Shown: positions 45,584 to 54,882, counted from the stretch's first letter. The stretch: 64,000 bases of DNA from Myxococcales bacterium (GCA_021787845.1 JAJYLH010000003.1:186001-250000), one strand, 5' to 3'. Made by a program: numbers and translations. The notes: generated by a model not told the origin, from the letters alone.

Positions 45584-47470
45584 CTACTGAACCGTGGTCG
45601 GATAGCCAGGGTACTTGCCGGCGGCGAGATCCTTCCCGAATTGGAGAATGAAGTCTTGCTGGTCCACCAAGGAGTCACCGAACTTCTCCGCCTCCGCCAG
45701 GGCCTGTTGGGGCGTCCACCCCTCCAGCGCCATGCGCGCGCACGCCGCGAAGACTCCGGTCCGCCCCTTGCCAGCCTCGCAGTGGAAATAGACGGGTTGA
45801 TGGACGTAGGTCGTCTTCCCGGTCTTCGGGTCGGGTCCTTGCTCGGTAACGAAGTCCAGAAAATCCAGAATCTGGTCGGTGGTCGGCGGCGTGTTGTCGA
45901 TCACCGGAATTCGATGGGCGACGAGCCCCGCTCGTTCGGCGCCGAAGCCCGCATCGCCCGGGCCCTCCGCACGGAGATCGACGATGGACTTGACGCCCTC
46001 CTTGCGCAAAGCCTCATAGCCCTTCTCCGAGTCGATGCGCGAGCCGCGGACCAACGCGTTCGACATCTTGTATTGGTAACTCTTCACTGGATAGAGGTGG
46101 TCGATTCCGACGTCGCCAGCGACCAGCTCGACATAGCCCAGAGCCTTCGCCGCCCACTGCTTCGCCTCGTCGAGCGGACCGGCCTGGACCATCCCATCGC
46201 TCTGCGCGGTCGCCGGGGCGGAACCTGCAGGCGTCGCTTCGCTCGCCGCCGGCGACTGCGTCGGAGTCGCCGTCGGAGCCGGAGCCGCGGCTTCCGGCGA
46301 CGCCACCGACGCCCGTTCCTTCTTCTGGGCTGGTGTCTGCCCCGGCGCCTGTTTCTTCGCTTGCTCGTCGGTCTTCGCGTCGTTCTTCGCCTTCGCCGGC
46401 TGGGCGCCGGGCGGCGGCGCTTGAGGAGCCTTGAACTTCGCCGCCGGCTTCTTCTTCGCCACCCGGGTCGCCTCGAAGAACACCCGGTAGCCCCGCTTGT
46501 CGAACTCGTGCCGCGCGCTCGTCACCCGATACTTCCCGTCCAGGCCCTCGCCCAGCTTGTCGAACGCCAGCACCTTCCCCGGCACCACCTCCGCGTTGCC
46601 CACGAGCTCGCCCGACGCGGTCGCGTACCGCTCCGCGATCCGCTGCACCGTCGCCTTCGCGATGCTCTCCGCTTCCGCCGTGTCGTGGACCAGCACCCCT
46701 TCGATGAAGAAGTCCGTGATTCCGAACGGCTTCGCCGCCTCCGCGCCGTCCTTCGCCTCCCCCTTCGGCTGCGCCTGCCCGACGATGACCTTCTTCTGCT
46801 GGTTGTCCCACCCCCGCACCACCACCTTCGGCACCTGCTCGGTCGTCCGCAGCGTCACCTTCAGCCGCTTCAGGCCCCCGCCCGGCACCACCTCCACCTC
46901 GCCGAACGACGGCGGCGGCGCGAGCTTGAGCTTCTTGCCGTCGAGCATGATGCGGTTGCCGGTCCGCGCCGCGATCTTCGTCAGGAGCGTGTAGTCGCTC
47001 ACGTTCGGCTGGAGCAGATGGGAAGCAGAACCGCCGCCGGGGGCCTGGCCGGAGAGCCCGTGCTCCTTCGCCACCTGCTGCACCACCTGCGCCGCCGTCG
47101 CGTCCTGGAAGCTTCGGGTCTTCGGCGCCAGCGCCAGCCGGTGCAACGGCTCCAGCGCCCGCACGATGAGGCTCGGCGGATGGTCCCGCACGAACCTCGG
47201 CTCCACCGACACCACCTCGCCGTCGAACACCGGCACGAGCTTCCCCAGGAAGCCGAGCTCGACCGCGATTGCCGTGCCGGCCGAGAGCTGCTGCCCGTCG
47301 ATCAGCTTCTGGTCGGGGTCGGTGAAGACCAGCCGCGCCTCGTTGAAGGCCGCGTCGGACAGCTCGACCGTGATGCGGGAGATCTTCGCCGCGACCTCGA
47401 CGCCCGCCTGCTGCCCGTCGAGGAACAGCCGCCGGTCGGGAACAAGCCTCTTGAGCGTATCGGTAGCCAT
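45584..47470 (-). CDS. Baseplate-hub (gpD/VgrG-type) domain fused to a tyrosine/dual-specificity phosphatase
   Basis: A 628-residue fusion. Residues 1 to about 340 form a phage late-control D (gp27-like hub) domain: RLFLDGQQAGVEV opening, ELGFLGKLVPVFDGEV, LIVRALEPLHRLAL, ATAAQVVQQVAKEHGL, the family signature LLQPNVSDYTLLTKIAARTG, and KVVVRGWDNQQKK. Residues 340 to about 430 are a Lys, then Pro/Ala/Ser/Thr-rich linker. Residues about 440-628 form a PTP/DSP-like phosphatase: GVKSIVDLRAE, candidate acid D525 (PVIDNTPP) and the P-loop HCEAGKGRTG with C564 and R570. No gp5 spike domain is present. The start ATG 47470 gives a normal gpD N-terminus and lies just after an extended -10; ATG 47551 would add 27 unlikely residues. 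No other tail or secretion gene is nearby. Probably a contractile-system cargo or an evolved hub; function inferred. Confidence 0.82.
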   Translation of the reverse strand: MATDTLKRLVPDRRLFLDGQQAGVEVAAKISRITVELSDAAFNEARLVFTDPDQKLIDGQQLSAGTAIAVELGFLGKLVPVFDGEVVSVEPRFVRDHPPSLIVRALEPLHRLALAPKTRSFQDATAAQVVQQVAKEHGLSGQAPGGGSASHLLQPNVSDYTLLTKIAARTGNRIMLDGKKLKLAPPPSFGEVEVVPGGGLKRLKVTLRTTEQVPKVVVRGWDNQQKKVIVGQAQPKGEAKDGAEAAKPFGITDFFIEGVLVHDTAEAESIAKATVQRIAERYATASGELVGNAEVVPGKVLAFDKLGEGLDGKYRVTSARHEFDKRGYRVFFEATRVAKKKPAAKFKAPQAPPPGAQPAKAKNDAKTDEQAKKQAPGQTPAQKKERASVASPEAAAPAPTATPTQSPAASEATPAGSAPATAQSDGMVQAGPLDEAKQWAAKALGYVELVAGDVGIDHLYPVKSYQYKMSNALVRGSRIDSEKGYEALRKEGVKSIVDLRAEGPGDAGFGAERAGLVAHRIPVIDNTPPTTDQILDFLDFVTEQGPDPKTGKTTYVHQPVYFHCEAGKGRTGVFAACARMALEGWTPQQALAEAEKFGDSLVDQQDFILQFGKDLAAGKYPGYPTTVQ

Positions 47471-47480
47471 CGAGACCGGC

Positions 47481-47489
47481 AGTATACCA
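47481..47489 (-). promoter_or_regulatory. Extended -10 promoter element, near-leaderless
   Basis: TGGTATACT on the minus strand is a TGn extended -10 with TATACT. The expected start site is about 5 bases before ATG 47470. No good -35 was found at 17 bp, which is usual for extended -10 promoters. Confidence 0.45.
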
Positions 47490-47676
47490 CCCTTGGCCCC
47501 TGCGGAGGCGCTGTCCCGCGAGTCCACGCGAACATCCTTGTTTTCTGGCATTGCGGCGCGTACTTGCCCTCAACCCCGAGAACAGCGTTCGCTGCCCGGG
47601 TCGGTCGCGGCCCGCGTGACGCCCGCCCCGAAGACCGCGTGGTACGCTCGAATCCGACGCAGCGGAGACCTGGCGC

Positions 47677-50600
47677 ATGGCAAGCTTCTACGACACCCTT
47701 CGCGAGCTCGACACCCTCGGCCGCCGGCGGCGAGGGGCTGCGCTGCCGCCAAGCGACGAGGCGCGGTTTCAGCAGCTTTCCGCGTTCTTCGAGGAGGCCG
47801 GGGGCGACGAGCTGCCGCCCAACGAGTCCGGTCCCGCGGGGCGCGCGTTCGAGAACGCGCCCGCCGCTCGCCTGGCCGGAGACGAAGGGTCGCCGCTCCC
47901 CGCCGCCACCGAGGAGCCGTCCGAATCGATCGAGGTCGCGATCGAGGAGCCGGAGGGGACCGACGAAACGACGCCGACGTTCGCGCCGGTTCCCTCGAAC
48001 GAAGAGACGTTCGCGCCGACGCCCGAGCACCCTCCAGAAGCGTTGTCGCTTCCCGAAAGCGCCACCGAGAGCCAGGACGAGCGCGAACGGTCGTTCGACG
48101 TGCTGCTCAACCTTGCTCAAGCGCAGCCGCCCCCTGAAAGCGCAACCGGTGGGCTTGTGGCCGCGTCGCCGGGCGCGCCAGCCGACCTGCTGCGGCCCTC
48201 GGAAGAGCCCCCGAGCCCGGAGCCGGCCGCCGCCTCGTTCGAACCGGCGCCGGAGCCGGCCGAGGCCCCCGTGCCCGCGCGGTCCGAGGAGGCTGACCGA
48301 ACGCCGCGTCCGCCTCCGGCGCCTGGCGCCGGGACGGCCATCGCCGAATCGTCCGCGCCAGCCCCGGCGGTCACGACCGCGAACGACGTCGAGATCGAGC
48401 CGGCCCCGCTCGCGCCCGAGGCGGATGCTTCCTTCGAGACGACTCCAGCGCCTCCCGCCACCGAGGCGCCCTTCGCGGCGATTTCGGCGGCCTCTCGCCC
48501 GGCGCCGGAGCCGAGGCCAATCGCGCCCGATTCCGAGGGCGCGGACGGCATCGAGGTCGAGATTGCCGAGGAGGACACGCTCGCCACGGCGGGCGGGGGT
48601 CCGGAGGTCCTGCCCACCGGGCTGCAGCTCGAGAGCGCTCCTACCCCCGAGGCCGGCGAGCTCGACATCGACGTCTCAGAAGGCCTGACACCCGAGCTCG
48701 CCGCGTGGCTCGCGCCACCGAGCCGGGCTCCCGGAGCGGACGAGGCCCTCGCCGCCTTCGAGCTGACGGACGAGCCAGAGCTGCCTCCTCTCGACGTGCT
48801 CCTGGCGTCCGCCGTCCCCGATTCGAGGGCGGCACCGGAACCGGAGGGCGTTGGAGCGCCCGAGACCGATTCCGCCGCCTGGAGGGGCGCGCCGCCGGAA
48901 GACGAGCCGGCCGAGGCCACCCGGGGCGACGCTCCGTCGTCCGGCCCGACGCTCGCCCCTGCTCCGATGGAGCCCGAGAGCGCCGCGGTGGAGCCGGCGC
49001 CAGAGCTCCAGCTCGAGCTCGTGCCGGCCGCCGAGGACCAACGCCCGGGTCCGGCGGCGCAGGTCGACTTCGGCTTGGAGCCAGCCGGCACGCCTGCGCC
49101 GTCGACGGCCGGTGCGATTGCCGGCGAGCAGGAGCCCGCCAGCTCGACGGCACCGGTGCCGCTACCCATCACCGCGCCGGAGCCCTCCGCTGAGGACGCC
49201 GGGCTTCTGGACGCGCTCGCGCCGGCGCCCGCCGCGACCCCGGCCCGAGCGAACGAGGCGGTGCCGGCGGCCGCTCCTCCCCCGGCCGCGCCCGGGACGC
49301 GAGCCGACACCAGTTCTGGATTCCTCGACCACTCCGGGACCCCTCCGGAGCTCTTGCCCCCGGCCGCCGCCGCGCCGCGACCGCCCGAGGCCAGCTCCGG
49401 CGCCGAGGAGCCCACGATCCAGCTCGACGCGCGCGCCCTGTCGCGCCTGTTCCCGCCGGAGCCGGCGCCGCAGGCCCCGCTCCCGCCGCGACCGCTCCCC
49501 AGCGCCAGCGGTGGCGCTGCACCGCCAGCCCCGCCCCCGCTCGAGGCGGCCGAAGGTCAGGCGACCATGATTCGTCCGGCGCTGTCGCTGGTTCGGGCCC
49601 AACGAGATCCTGGGACGCCGCCGGAGGTCAACGAGGCGGAGTTGCTGGCGTTCGCGCGCGGAGAGCCGCCGCCGGCGCCGGCCTCCGAAGCCTGGGCCGA
49701 CCCGAAGAGCTGGGACCAGCCGGCCCCGGCGGAGCCGCTGGCTCCCGACCCCGCCTGGGCGACCGGAAACGCCGACTGGCCCGCCCCCGCCGCACCGGAG
49801 GGCTGGAGCGCTCCTCCTCCACCGGCTCCCTGGGAGACCGGCGCGGCCGGCTGGAGCGCCCCCGCGCCGGCGGCTCCGACGCCATCCTGGAGCGTTCCCG
49901 CCGGGCAGGGTTGGAACCCGCCGCCCGCGGCGCCCGCGTGGACCGCCCAGGCCCCGGATTGGGGCGCGCCGAGCGGGCCGGAACCGGAGGGGCCTCCGAG
50001 CTGGATGACGCCGGTCGCGGAGACGCTCGACGGTCCACCGCCGGCCGAGGACCCGACGCCGGCCCCGGACGCCGCCGAGCCGCCGCCGTTGGCGAGCGCG
50101 ACGGATTTCCTCGCCGAGGCGGGGAGCGCCAACGATTGGTCGGCAGGACAGGTCGCCGCGTGGAGCCCTACGCCGCCGCCCTCGATGCCCGCCCGCACGC
50201 CCTCGAGCCCTCCGGCGAGCGCGCGTTCGCCCAGCAGCCCGCCGCTCGCGCCGCGCCCGCCCAGCTATCCGCCTACCTCGGCCGCGCGGCCGCCGACGCA
50301 CCCGCCGAGCGCGCCGCCGGCGCTGGCGGCCTGGGGCGCCCCGGCGTGGGAAGAGCCGCAGCCCGCGCTCGTGCTCTCCGGCGAGCACCGGGTGGTCATC
50401 CACACCCTGGAGGGCGGCGTCAAGCGCGGCATCGCGCGGGACATCGACCTGGGCGGCTCTTCGATCGGGCTCGCGCAAGCGCCGGGGATGCCGCCGCTCG
50501 ACTTCGTCCCCTTCGCGCGGGCCAAGGCGGTGTTCTTCATGTTGCCGCCGGGAGAGAAGCCGCTGACCGCCACCGGCCGGCGGGTCAAGGTGACTTTCGC

Positions 50601-50730
50601 CGACGGCCGCCAGGTCGAGGGCATCCTGGGCGAGGAGATCGCGCAGGGTTTCTTCCTGATGCCGATCGAGCCGCGCACGAGCACCGCGCGCGTCTACGTC
50701 CTGAGCCACGCGGTGCGGCAGGTGACGTAG
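47677..50730 (+). CDS. Long Pro/Ala-rich protein with C-terminal DUF6982/PilZ-like domain
   Basis: A 1017-residue protein. The N-terminal block MASFYDTLRELDTLGRRRRGA...SDEARFQQL is followed by about 800 residues of low-complexity Pro/Ala/Glu sequence, then the C-terminal domain (about 900-1017): HRVVIHTLEGGVKRGIARDIDLGG, ARAKAVFFMLPPGEKP, GRRVKVTFADGRQVEGILGEE, GFFLMPIEPRTSTARVYVLSHAVRQV. This matches the myxobacterial DUF6982 domain as I remember it, a PilZ-like beta-barrel. No signal peptide. Divergent from the hub-phosphatase gene (206 bp). ATG 47677 follows GCGGAG. The disordered region is largely Pro/Ala and may act as a scaffold. Confidence 0.75.
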   Translation: MASFYDTLRELDTLGRRRRGAALPPSDEARFQQLSAFFEEAGGDELPPNESGPAGRAFENAPAARLAGDEGSPLPAATEEPSESIEVAIEEPEGTDETTPTFAPVPSNEETFAPTPEHPPEALSLPESATESQDERERSFDVLLNLAQAQPPPESATGGLVAASPGAPADLLRPSEEPPSPEPAAASFEPAPEPAEAPVPARSEEADRTPRPPPAPGAGTAIAESSAPAPAVTTANDVEIEPAPLAPEADASFETTPAPPATEAPFAAISAASRPAPEPRPIAPDSEGADGIEVEIAEEDTLATAGGGPEVLPTGLQLESAPTPEAGELDIDVSEGLTPELAAWLAPPSRAPGADEALAAFELTDEPELPPLDVLLASAVPDSRAAPEPEGVGAPETDSAAWRGAPPEDEPAEATRGDAPSSGPTLAPAPMEPESAAVEPAPELQLELVPAAEDQRPGPAAQVDFGLEPAGTPAPSTAGAIAGEQEPASSTAPVPLPITAPEPSAEDAGLLDALAPAPAATPARANEAVPAAAPPPAAPGTRADTSSGFLDHSGTPPELLPPAAAAPRPPEASSGAEEPTIQLDARALSRLFPPEPAPQAPLPPRPLPSASGGAAPPAPPPLEAAEGQATMIRPALSLVRAQRDPGTPPEVNEAELLAFARGEPPPAPASEAWADPKSWDQPAPAEPLAPDPAWATGNADWPAPAAPEGWSAPPPPAPWETGAAGWSAPAPAAPTPSWSVPAGQGWNPPPAAPAWTAQAPDWGAPSGPEPEGPPSWMTPVAETLDGPPPAEDPTPAPDAAEPPPLASATDFLAEAGSANDWSAGQVAAWSPTPPPSMPARTPSSPPASARSPSSPPLAPRPPSYPPTSAARPPTHPPSAPPALAAWGAPAWEEPQPALVLSGEHRVVIHTLEGGVKRGIARDIDLGGSSIGLAQAPGMPPLDFVPFARAKAVFFMLPPGEKPLTATGRRVKVTFADGRQVEGILGEEIAQGFFLMPIEPRTSTARVYVLSHAVRQVT

Positions 50731-50940
50731 GATGGCCTCGCGCCACGCTCTGCCGAAAAAGGGTGGTTTCGGGCCGCTGGCCCGACGGCAGGCCGGCGGC
50801 CTAGCACCACCGACTCCTTTCACGCATGGTGGCGGCCGGCAGGCCATACAGTCTGCCGTGAATCCGAGCCGTCGTTCGATCGATCCGCCGGACCCGACCG
50901 ATCGCTCCATTGGGACGAGGGGACTCCGACGGCCCAGCCG

Positions 50941-51420
50941 GTGACCGAAAGCGCTCCCACTGAGCTCGTGGTCGAGCTGCCGGTGAGCATCACCGACAAG
51001 GTCGACGAGACGACGCGCAAGCTCGAGGAGCAGAAGCGCCTCATCGAGCGGCGGCGGCATCCGCGCTTGTCGGTGGGCTTGACCGCGCACTGCCAGATCG
51101 ACGGCATCGTCTCCCAGGAAGCGCTGGGCGACCTCTCGGTGGGCGGGCTCTACCTGAGGACTTCGGCAGCGGTCCGGCAGGGCGCGCGGGTGCGGATCGT
51201 CCTTGGGCTGCCTTACATCGGCGGGCAGCGGGTCTGCTCGCTCGCGGGGCGCGTCGCCTGGGTCAATCGGGGCGAGATGGGCGAGGTGCGCGGCGCCGGG
51301 GTCGAGTTCGACCAGGAGACCGAGAGCGCCGACTACGAGCTGTTGCGCGGCTTCCTCGAGCTGTGGGGCTCGCCGCGGTCGAACCCGCCGGCCGCGAGCG
51401 CGGCGATGGGTGCCCGGTAG
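50941..51420 (+). CDS. PilZ-domain protein
   Basis: A 159-residue protein: a short helical coiled region (VDETTRKLEEQKRLIE, about 19-34), then a PilZ domain with RRRHPR (about 37-42) and DLSVGG (about 65-70), the two c-di-GMP-binding signatures, so binding is plausible. Ends in a Pro/Ala tail. The start GTG 50941 is used because the frame ends upstream soon after. Between the DUF6982-like gene (210 bp) and the hydrolase gene (78 bp), same strand. A role in c-di-GMP control of motility or surface traits is inferred. Confidence 0.85.
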   Translation: MTESAPTELVVELPVSITDKVDETTRKLEEQKRLIERRRHPRLSVGLTAHCQIDGIVSQEALGDLSVGGLYLRTSAAVRQGARVRIVLGLPYIGGQRVCSLAGRVAWVNRGEMGEVRGAGVEFDQETESADYELLRGFLELWGSPRSNPPAASAAMGAR

Positions 51421-51498
51421 GTCCGCGCCTTGACCGATGGGCGCCGGCTGAGCGCTCGCGCTATCGTCCGCGTCCGCAAGGGGGGTCCCGGAGGGACG

Positions 51499-54075
51499 AT
51501 GAGCCGCTCGACTCTACGCAGGTCGCTTCTCGTTCTCGCCTTGGCCACGCTCTCCTGCGGGCAGGCGCCGCACGACGATGCGAGCGAGCTCGACCATGCC
51601 TTCCAGCGCGCGAGCCAGTCGTACGACGTCCCGAGACCGCTCCTGGAGGGCGTCGGCTACGTCGAGAGCAACTGGTGGATGCACCCGGGCGTCCGGTCGA
51701 TCGACCATGGCTACGGCATCATGGATTTGACCGAAGGCCCGAACGGCAGCCTGACGCGGGCGGCGAAGCTGACGGGCTTCTCGGAAGCGGAGCTGAAGGG
51801 CGACGTGGAATCGAACGTCATGGGGACGGCGGCGCTCCTGAGGAGCATCGCGGACTGGTATTTCGAGACGTATCACAACGAGGACCCGACGAAGCTCGCC
51901 GACTGGTGGCAGGTGGTGATGCGCTACTCCGGCTACGCCGACCCGCAGGTGGCGGACCTCTTCGCGACCGAGGTGTACCAGGAGATCCGCAAGGGCGAGC
52001 GGGTGGCGATGCCCGACGGGAGCGTCTACTTCACGGGACCGCTGCCGGTGAGCGTCGAGGGCGAGAAGCTCTTCGGGAGCATGCCGAGCGCGCTGACGCC
52101 GGACTACCCGAGCGCGCACTGGGTGGCGGCGTCGAGCTCGAACTACACGGTCGCGAACCGGCCGAGCCAGTACGCGATCAACATGGTCGTGATTCACACG
52201 ATGCAGGGCAGCTACGCGGGCTCGATTTCGTGGTTCCAGAATCCGGCGGCGCAGGCGTCGGCGCACTACTGCGTCTCGAAGACGGGCGACATCACGCAGA
52301 TGGTGCAGAACAAGGACGTCGCCTGGCACGCCGGCAACTGGACCATCAACACCCATTCCATCGGCATCGAGCACGAGGGCTACGTCACCGACCCGAACGC
52401 GTACACCGACGCGATGTACAAGGCCTCCGCGGCTCTCACGAAATGGCTGTGCGACACCTACGGAATTCCCAAGGACCGCCAGCACATCATCGGCCACTAC
52501 GAGGTTCCCGACCCGAACCATCCGGGCGAGTTCGGCGGCTCCGGCCACCACACCGACCCCTGCATCACGCTGGATGGCACCCAGTGCTACTGGAACTGGA
52601 GCTACTACATGCAGCTCGTCACCGGCAGCTCCGGGCCGTCGACGGGCACGCTCGAAGGGTTCGTCTTCGGCAACGCCGGCGGCTGCAACCAGCCGTCGAC
52701 GACGAACGCCGCCTGCAAGCCGCTCGCGGGCGCGCGCGTCTACATTCCGGAAACCGGCGCGACCCAGCTCGCGGCGAGCAACGGCCTGTGGAAGTTCACG
52801 CTGCCGCCCGGGAGCTACACGCCGTCCGCCTCGATGGCCGGTTACCAGGACGGCCACCCGTGGCTGGGCAACGCGCGGCCGGTCACCGCCGGGAACACGA
52901 CCTGGGGCTCGTTCATCCTCCAGCCGATCGCCACCACCGGTTCCGTCAAGGGCATCGTCTACGCGGTCAATCCCGCGAACCCGAGCGACGAGTCGCAGAC
53001 CATCGCCGGCGCGATCGTCAACGTCGGAACCAACACCACCAGCGCGAGCTCAGCGGGAGCGTATCAGCTCGACGGCGTCGCTGCCGGGCAGGCTTCGGTC
53101 CACGCGACGGCCGACGGCTTCAACGACGCGACCGTGACGGTGAGCGTCGTCGCCGGCCAGACCGCGACGGCGGACATCGGCCTGACGAAGAACACGCCGC
53201 CCGACAACACGCCGCCGGTGGTGGCCTTCACGCATCCGGCGAACGACAGCGTGGTCGGCTTCATGCCGGTCGACGTCGAGGGCACGGCGACCGACCCCGA
53301 CGACACCCTCTCGACGGTGAAGGTGAACGGCCAGGACGTGGCCGTGACCAGCGGCAAGTTCACGACCTCGCTCACCCTGGCGACGGGCGAGCAGACGGTC
53401 ACGGCGGTCGCGACCGACGCGGCGGGCAACAGCGGTCAAGCCCAGCTCAAGATCACCTACGACCCGAACCGGCCAGGCGTCACCGGGAAGGTGCTGGACG
53501 CGCTGACCTCGAAGCCCGTGGCGAGCGCCGTCGTCACGAGCGGCAACACGTTCTACAAGACCGCCGCTGACGGGGTGTACCAGCTCGACCTGCCGGCCGG
53601 GAGCGCTCCGGTCACCGTCCAAGCGGCGGGCTACCAGGCGCGGAGCCTGACCATCGACGTGCTCGCCGACCAGCGCACGAACCAGGACATCTACTTAGTG
53701 CCCGACTCGGCCGGCGCGCTCATCAGCATCACCTCGCCCAAGGACAACGCGGTCGTCACCACCTCCAAGGTCGTGGTCAGCGGGACGAGCCACCTGCCGG
53801 ATCTCAAGTCGATCACGGTGAACGGGGTGACCGCGACGGTGAACGCGGATGGCACCTTCCAGGCCGACGTGCCGCTCAAGGAGGGGAAGAACGCGATCAC
53901 CGCGGTGGGCACCTCGCAAGACGGGCTGGAGGTCTCGGCGGGCATCACCGTGACCTACTCGCCGCTCGCGAAGGTCGGCTCCGGCTGCGGATGCGAGAGC
54001 GGATTCGACGTCTCGTTCGCCGCGTTGCTGGGGCTGCTCGGCCTTGCCCTGCGGCGGCGGCGCTGGAGGGCGTGA
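51499..54075 (+). CDS. Two-enzyme peptidoglycan hydrolase with MYXO-CTERM-like tail
   Basis: An 858-residue exported protein. The signal peptide ends in LATLSC (C20), a weak lipobox. Residues about 30-140 resemble a lytic transglycosylase: the ES motif in VGYVESNWW and GYGIMDL in place of GLMQL. Residues about 210-370 are an Amidase_2 domain with zinc-site His in VVIHTMQG, HIIGHYEV and HHTDP. Three carboxypeptidase-regulatory-like and Ig-like repeats follow (TLEGFVFG, GSVKGIVYA, GVTGKVLDALTS). The last 33 residues are a MYXO-CTERM-type sorting tail: GSGCGCESGF, helix FAALLGLLGLAL, then RRRRWRA. CGGAGGG precedes ATG 51499. Likely a surface enzyme acting on own or prey cell wall. Confidence 0.88.
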   Translation: MSRSTLRRSLLVLALATLSCGQAPHDDASELDHAFQRASQSYDVPRPLLEGVGYVESNWWMHPGVRSIDHGYGIMDLTEGPNGSLTRAAKLTGFSEAELKGDVESNVMGTAALLRSIADWYFETYHNEDPTKLADWWQVVMRYSGYADPQVADLFATEVYQEIRKGERVAMPDGSVYFTGPLPVSVEGEKLFGSMPSALTPDYPSAHWVAASSSNYTVANRPSQYAINMVVIHTMQGSYAGSISWFQNPAAQASAHYCVSKTGDITQMVQNKDVAWHAGNWTINTHSIGIEHEGYVTDPNAYTDAMYKASAALTKWLCDTYGIPKDRQHIIGHYEVPDPNHPGEFGGSGHHTDPCITLDGTQCYWNWSYYMQLVTGSSGPSTGTLEGFVFGNAGGCNQPSTTNAACKPLAGARVYIPETGATQLAASNGLWKFTLPPGSYTPSASMAGYQDGHPWLGNARPVTAGNTTWGSFILQPIATTGSVKGIVYAVNPANPSDESQTIAGAIVNVGTNTTSASSAGAYQLDGVAAGQASVHATADGFNDATVTVSVVAGQTATADIGLTKNTPPDNTPPVVAFTHPANDSVVGFMPVDVEGTATDPDDTLSTVKVNGQDVAVTSGKFTTSLTLATGEQTVTAVATDAAGNSGQAQLKITYDPNRPGVTGKVLDALTSKPVASAVVTSGNTFYKTAADGVYQLDLPAGSAPVTVQAAGYQARSLTIDVLADQRTNQDIYLVPDSAGALISITSPKDNAVVTTSKVVVSGTSHLPDLKSITVNGVTATVNADGTFQADVPLKEGKNAITAVGTSQDGLEVSAGITVTYSPLAKVGSGCGCESGFDVSFAALLGLLGLALRRRRWRA

Positions 54076-54122
54076 AAGCCACCAGTCGGCCAGCTCAGGA
54101 CCTGCCGTGGCCCGAGTTCCCT

Positions 54123-54162
54123 GATCGGACCGATCGGTCCGATCCGACCGATCGGTCTGATC
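54123..54162. repeat. Tandem palindromic repeat
   Basis: An 18-bp unit (GATCGGACCGATCGGTCC) is repeated at 54141 with 16 of 18 identical and followed by GATCG. 54123-54144 is a perfect 22-bp palindrome and 54146-54157 a perfect 12-bp one. It lies between two convergent genes and could be a transcription end site or a protein-binding site; no T-tract. Confidence 0.55.
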
Positions 54163-54219
54163 GCGGGCTGGCGGGTCTCGAGCGCGAAGGGCTCCACCAA
54201 AGCCAGGGCCGATGCGCTC

Positions 54220-54882
54220 CTATAGCCCGAGAGCGCTCACGTGACCCGTGCCATCGAACGTCGCGGTGAGGATGCGCCCGCTCGGCAGGTGGGCCGCGAC
54301 GGTGCCGGAATGCCCTTCCGCTTTCGCTCCTCGCGCGGCGAGGTAGCTCTCCACCGCGGTGCGCTCGTCCAAGTCCATCCGCGCGGTGACTTCCTCGATC
54401 ACTTCCTTCAGCCGCGCGGGCTCCGGCTCGCCCAGGCCCAGGTCGGTCGCCTCGATCGCCGCGTAGAGCGCGCCGCCCTCGTACGGGAAGCGGAAGTAGG
54501 CCGGCAGCTCAGCGAGACCGGTCGCGACCAGCGCCAGCATGTGCCCGTCGAGCCCCAGCGGCTCCAGCGGGTACTCGCCCTCGATCAGCTCCGGCACCAT
54601 GCGCTTCTTGCCCACCTGGCGGACCTTCTTCACCGCCGTCAGGGCCGACTCCGGCAGCCGCCCGAGCTCGTGATCCCACGCCCATTTCCAGGTGCCCGAC
54701 ACGTCCGCCCGCGTGCCCAGAAGCTGCAAGCCGTAGCCGCGTCCGGGGCCGAAGGCCACCCGAGCGCCGTCCAGGTCGAGCTCCCACGTCGGACGCGAGC
54801 CGAGCTGGTCCTCGAGCGCGAGCTGCCGCTCGAAGCCCATCATCGCGAAACGGTTCAAGAGCTGCCGAAATGCAGATGTCAC
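54220..54882 (-). CDS. DUF6882-like protein
   Basis: A 220-residue cytoplasmic-looking protein. LQLLGTRADVSGTWKWAWDHELGRLPESAL resembles the DUF6882 family, in which a Gly-Thr-Trp-x-Trp-x-Trp core is conserved. The start is GTG 54882 with AAGGGGGA in front. Convergent with the hydrolase gene; function unknown. Confidence 0.65.
   Translation of the reverse strand: MTSAFRQLLNRFAMMGFERQLALEDQLGSRPTWELDLDGARVAFGPGRGYGLQLLGTRADVSGTWKWAWDHELGRLPESALTAVKKVRQVGKKRMVPELIEGEYPLEPLGLDGHMLALVATGLAELPAYFRFPYEGGALYAAIEATDLGLGEPEPARLKEVIEEVTARMDLDERTAVESYLAARGAKAEGHSGTVAAHLPSGRILTATFDGTGHVSALGL

Noticed and set aside
45578-48688. Plus-strand open frame of 1036 codons across the hub-phosphatase gene
   Set aside because: Arg/Leu-rich antisense shadow; the minus strand encodes two recognisable domains.
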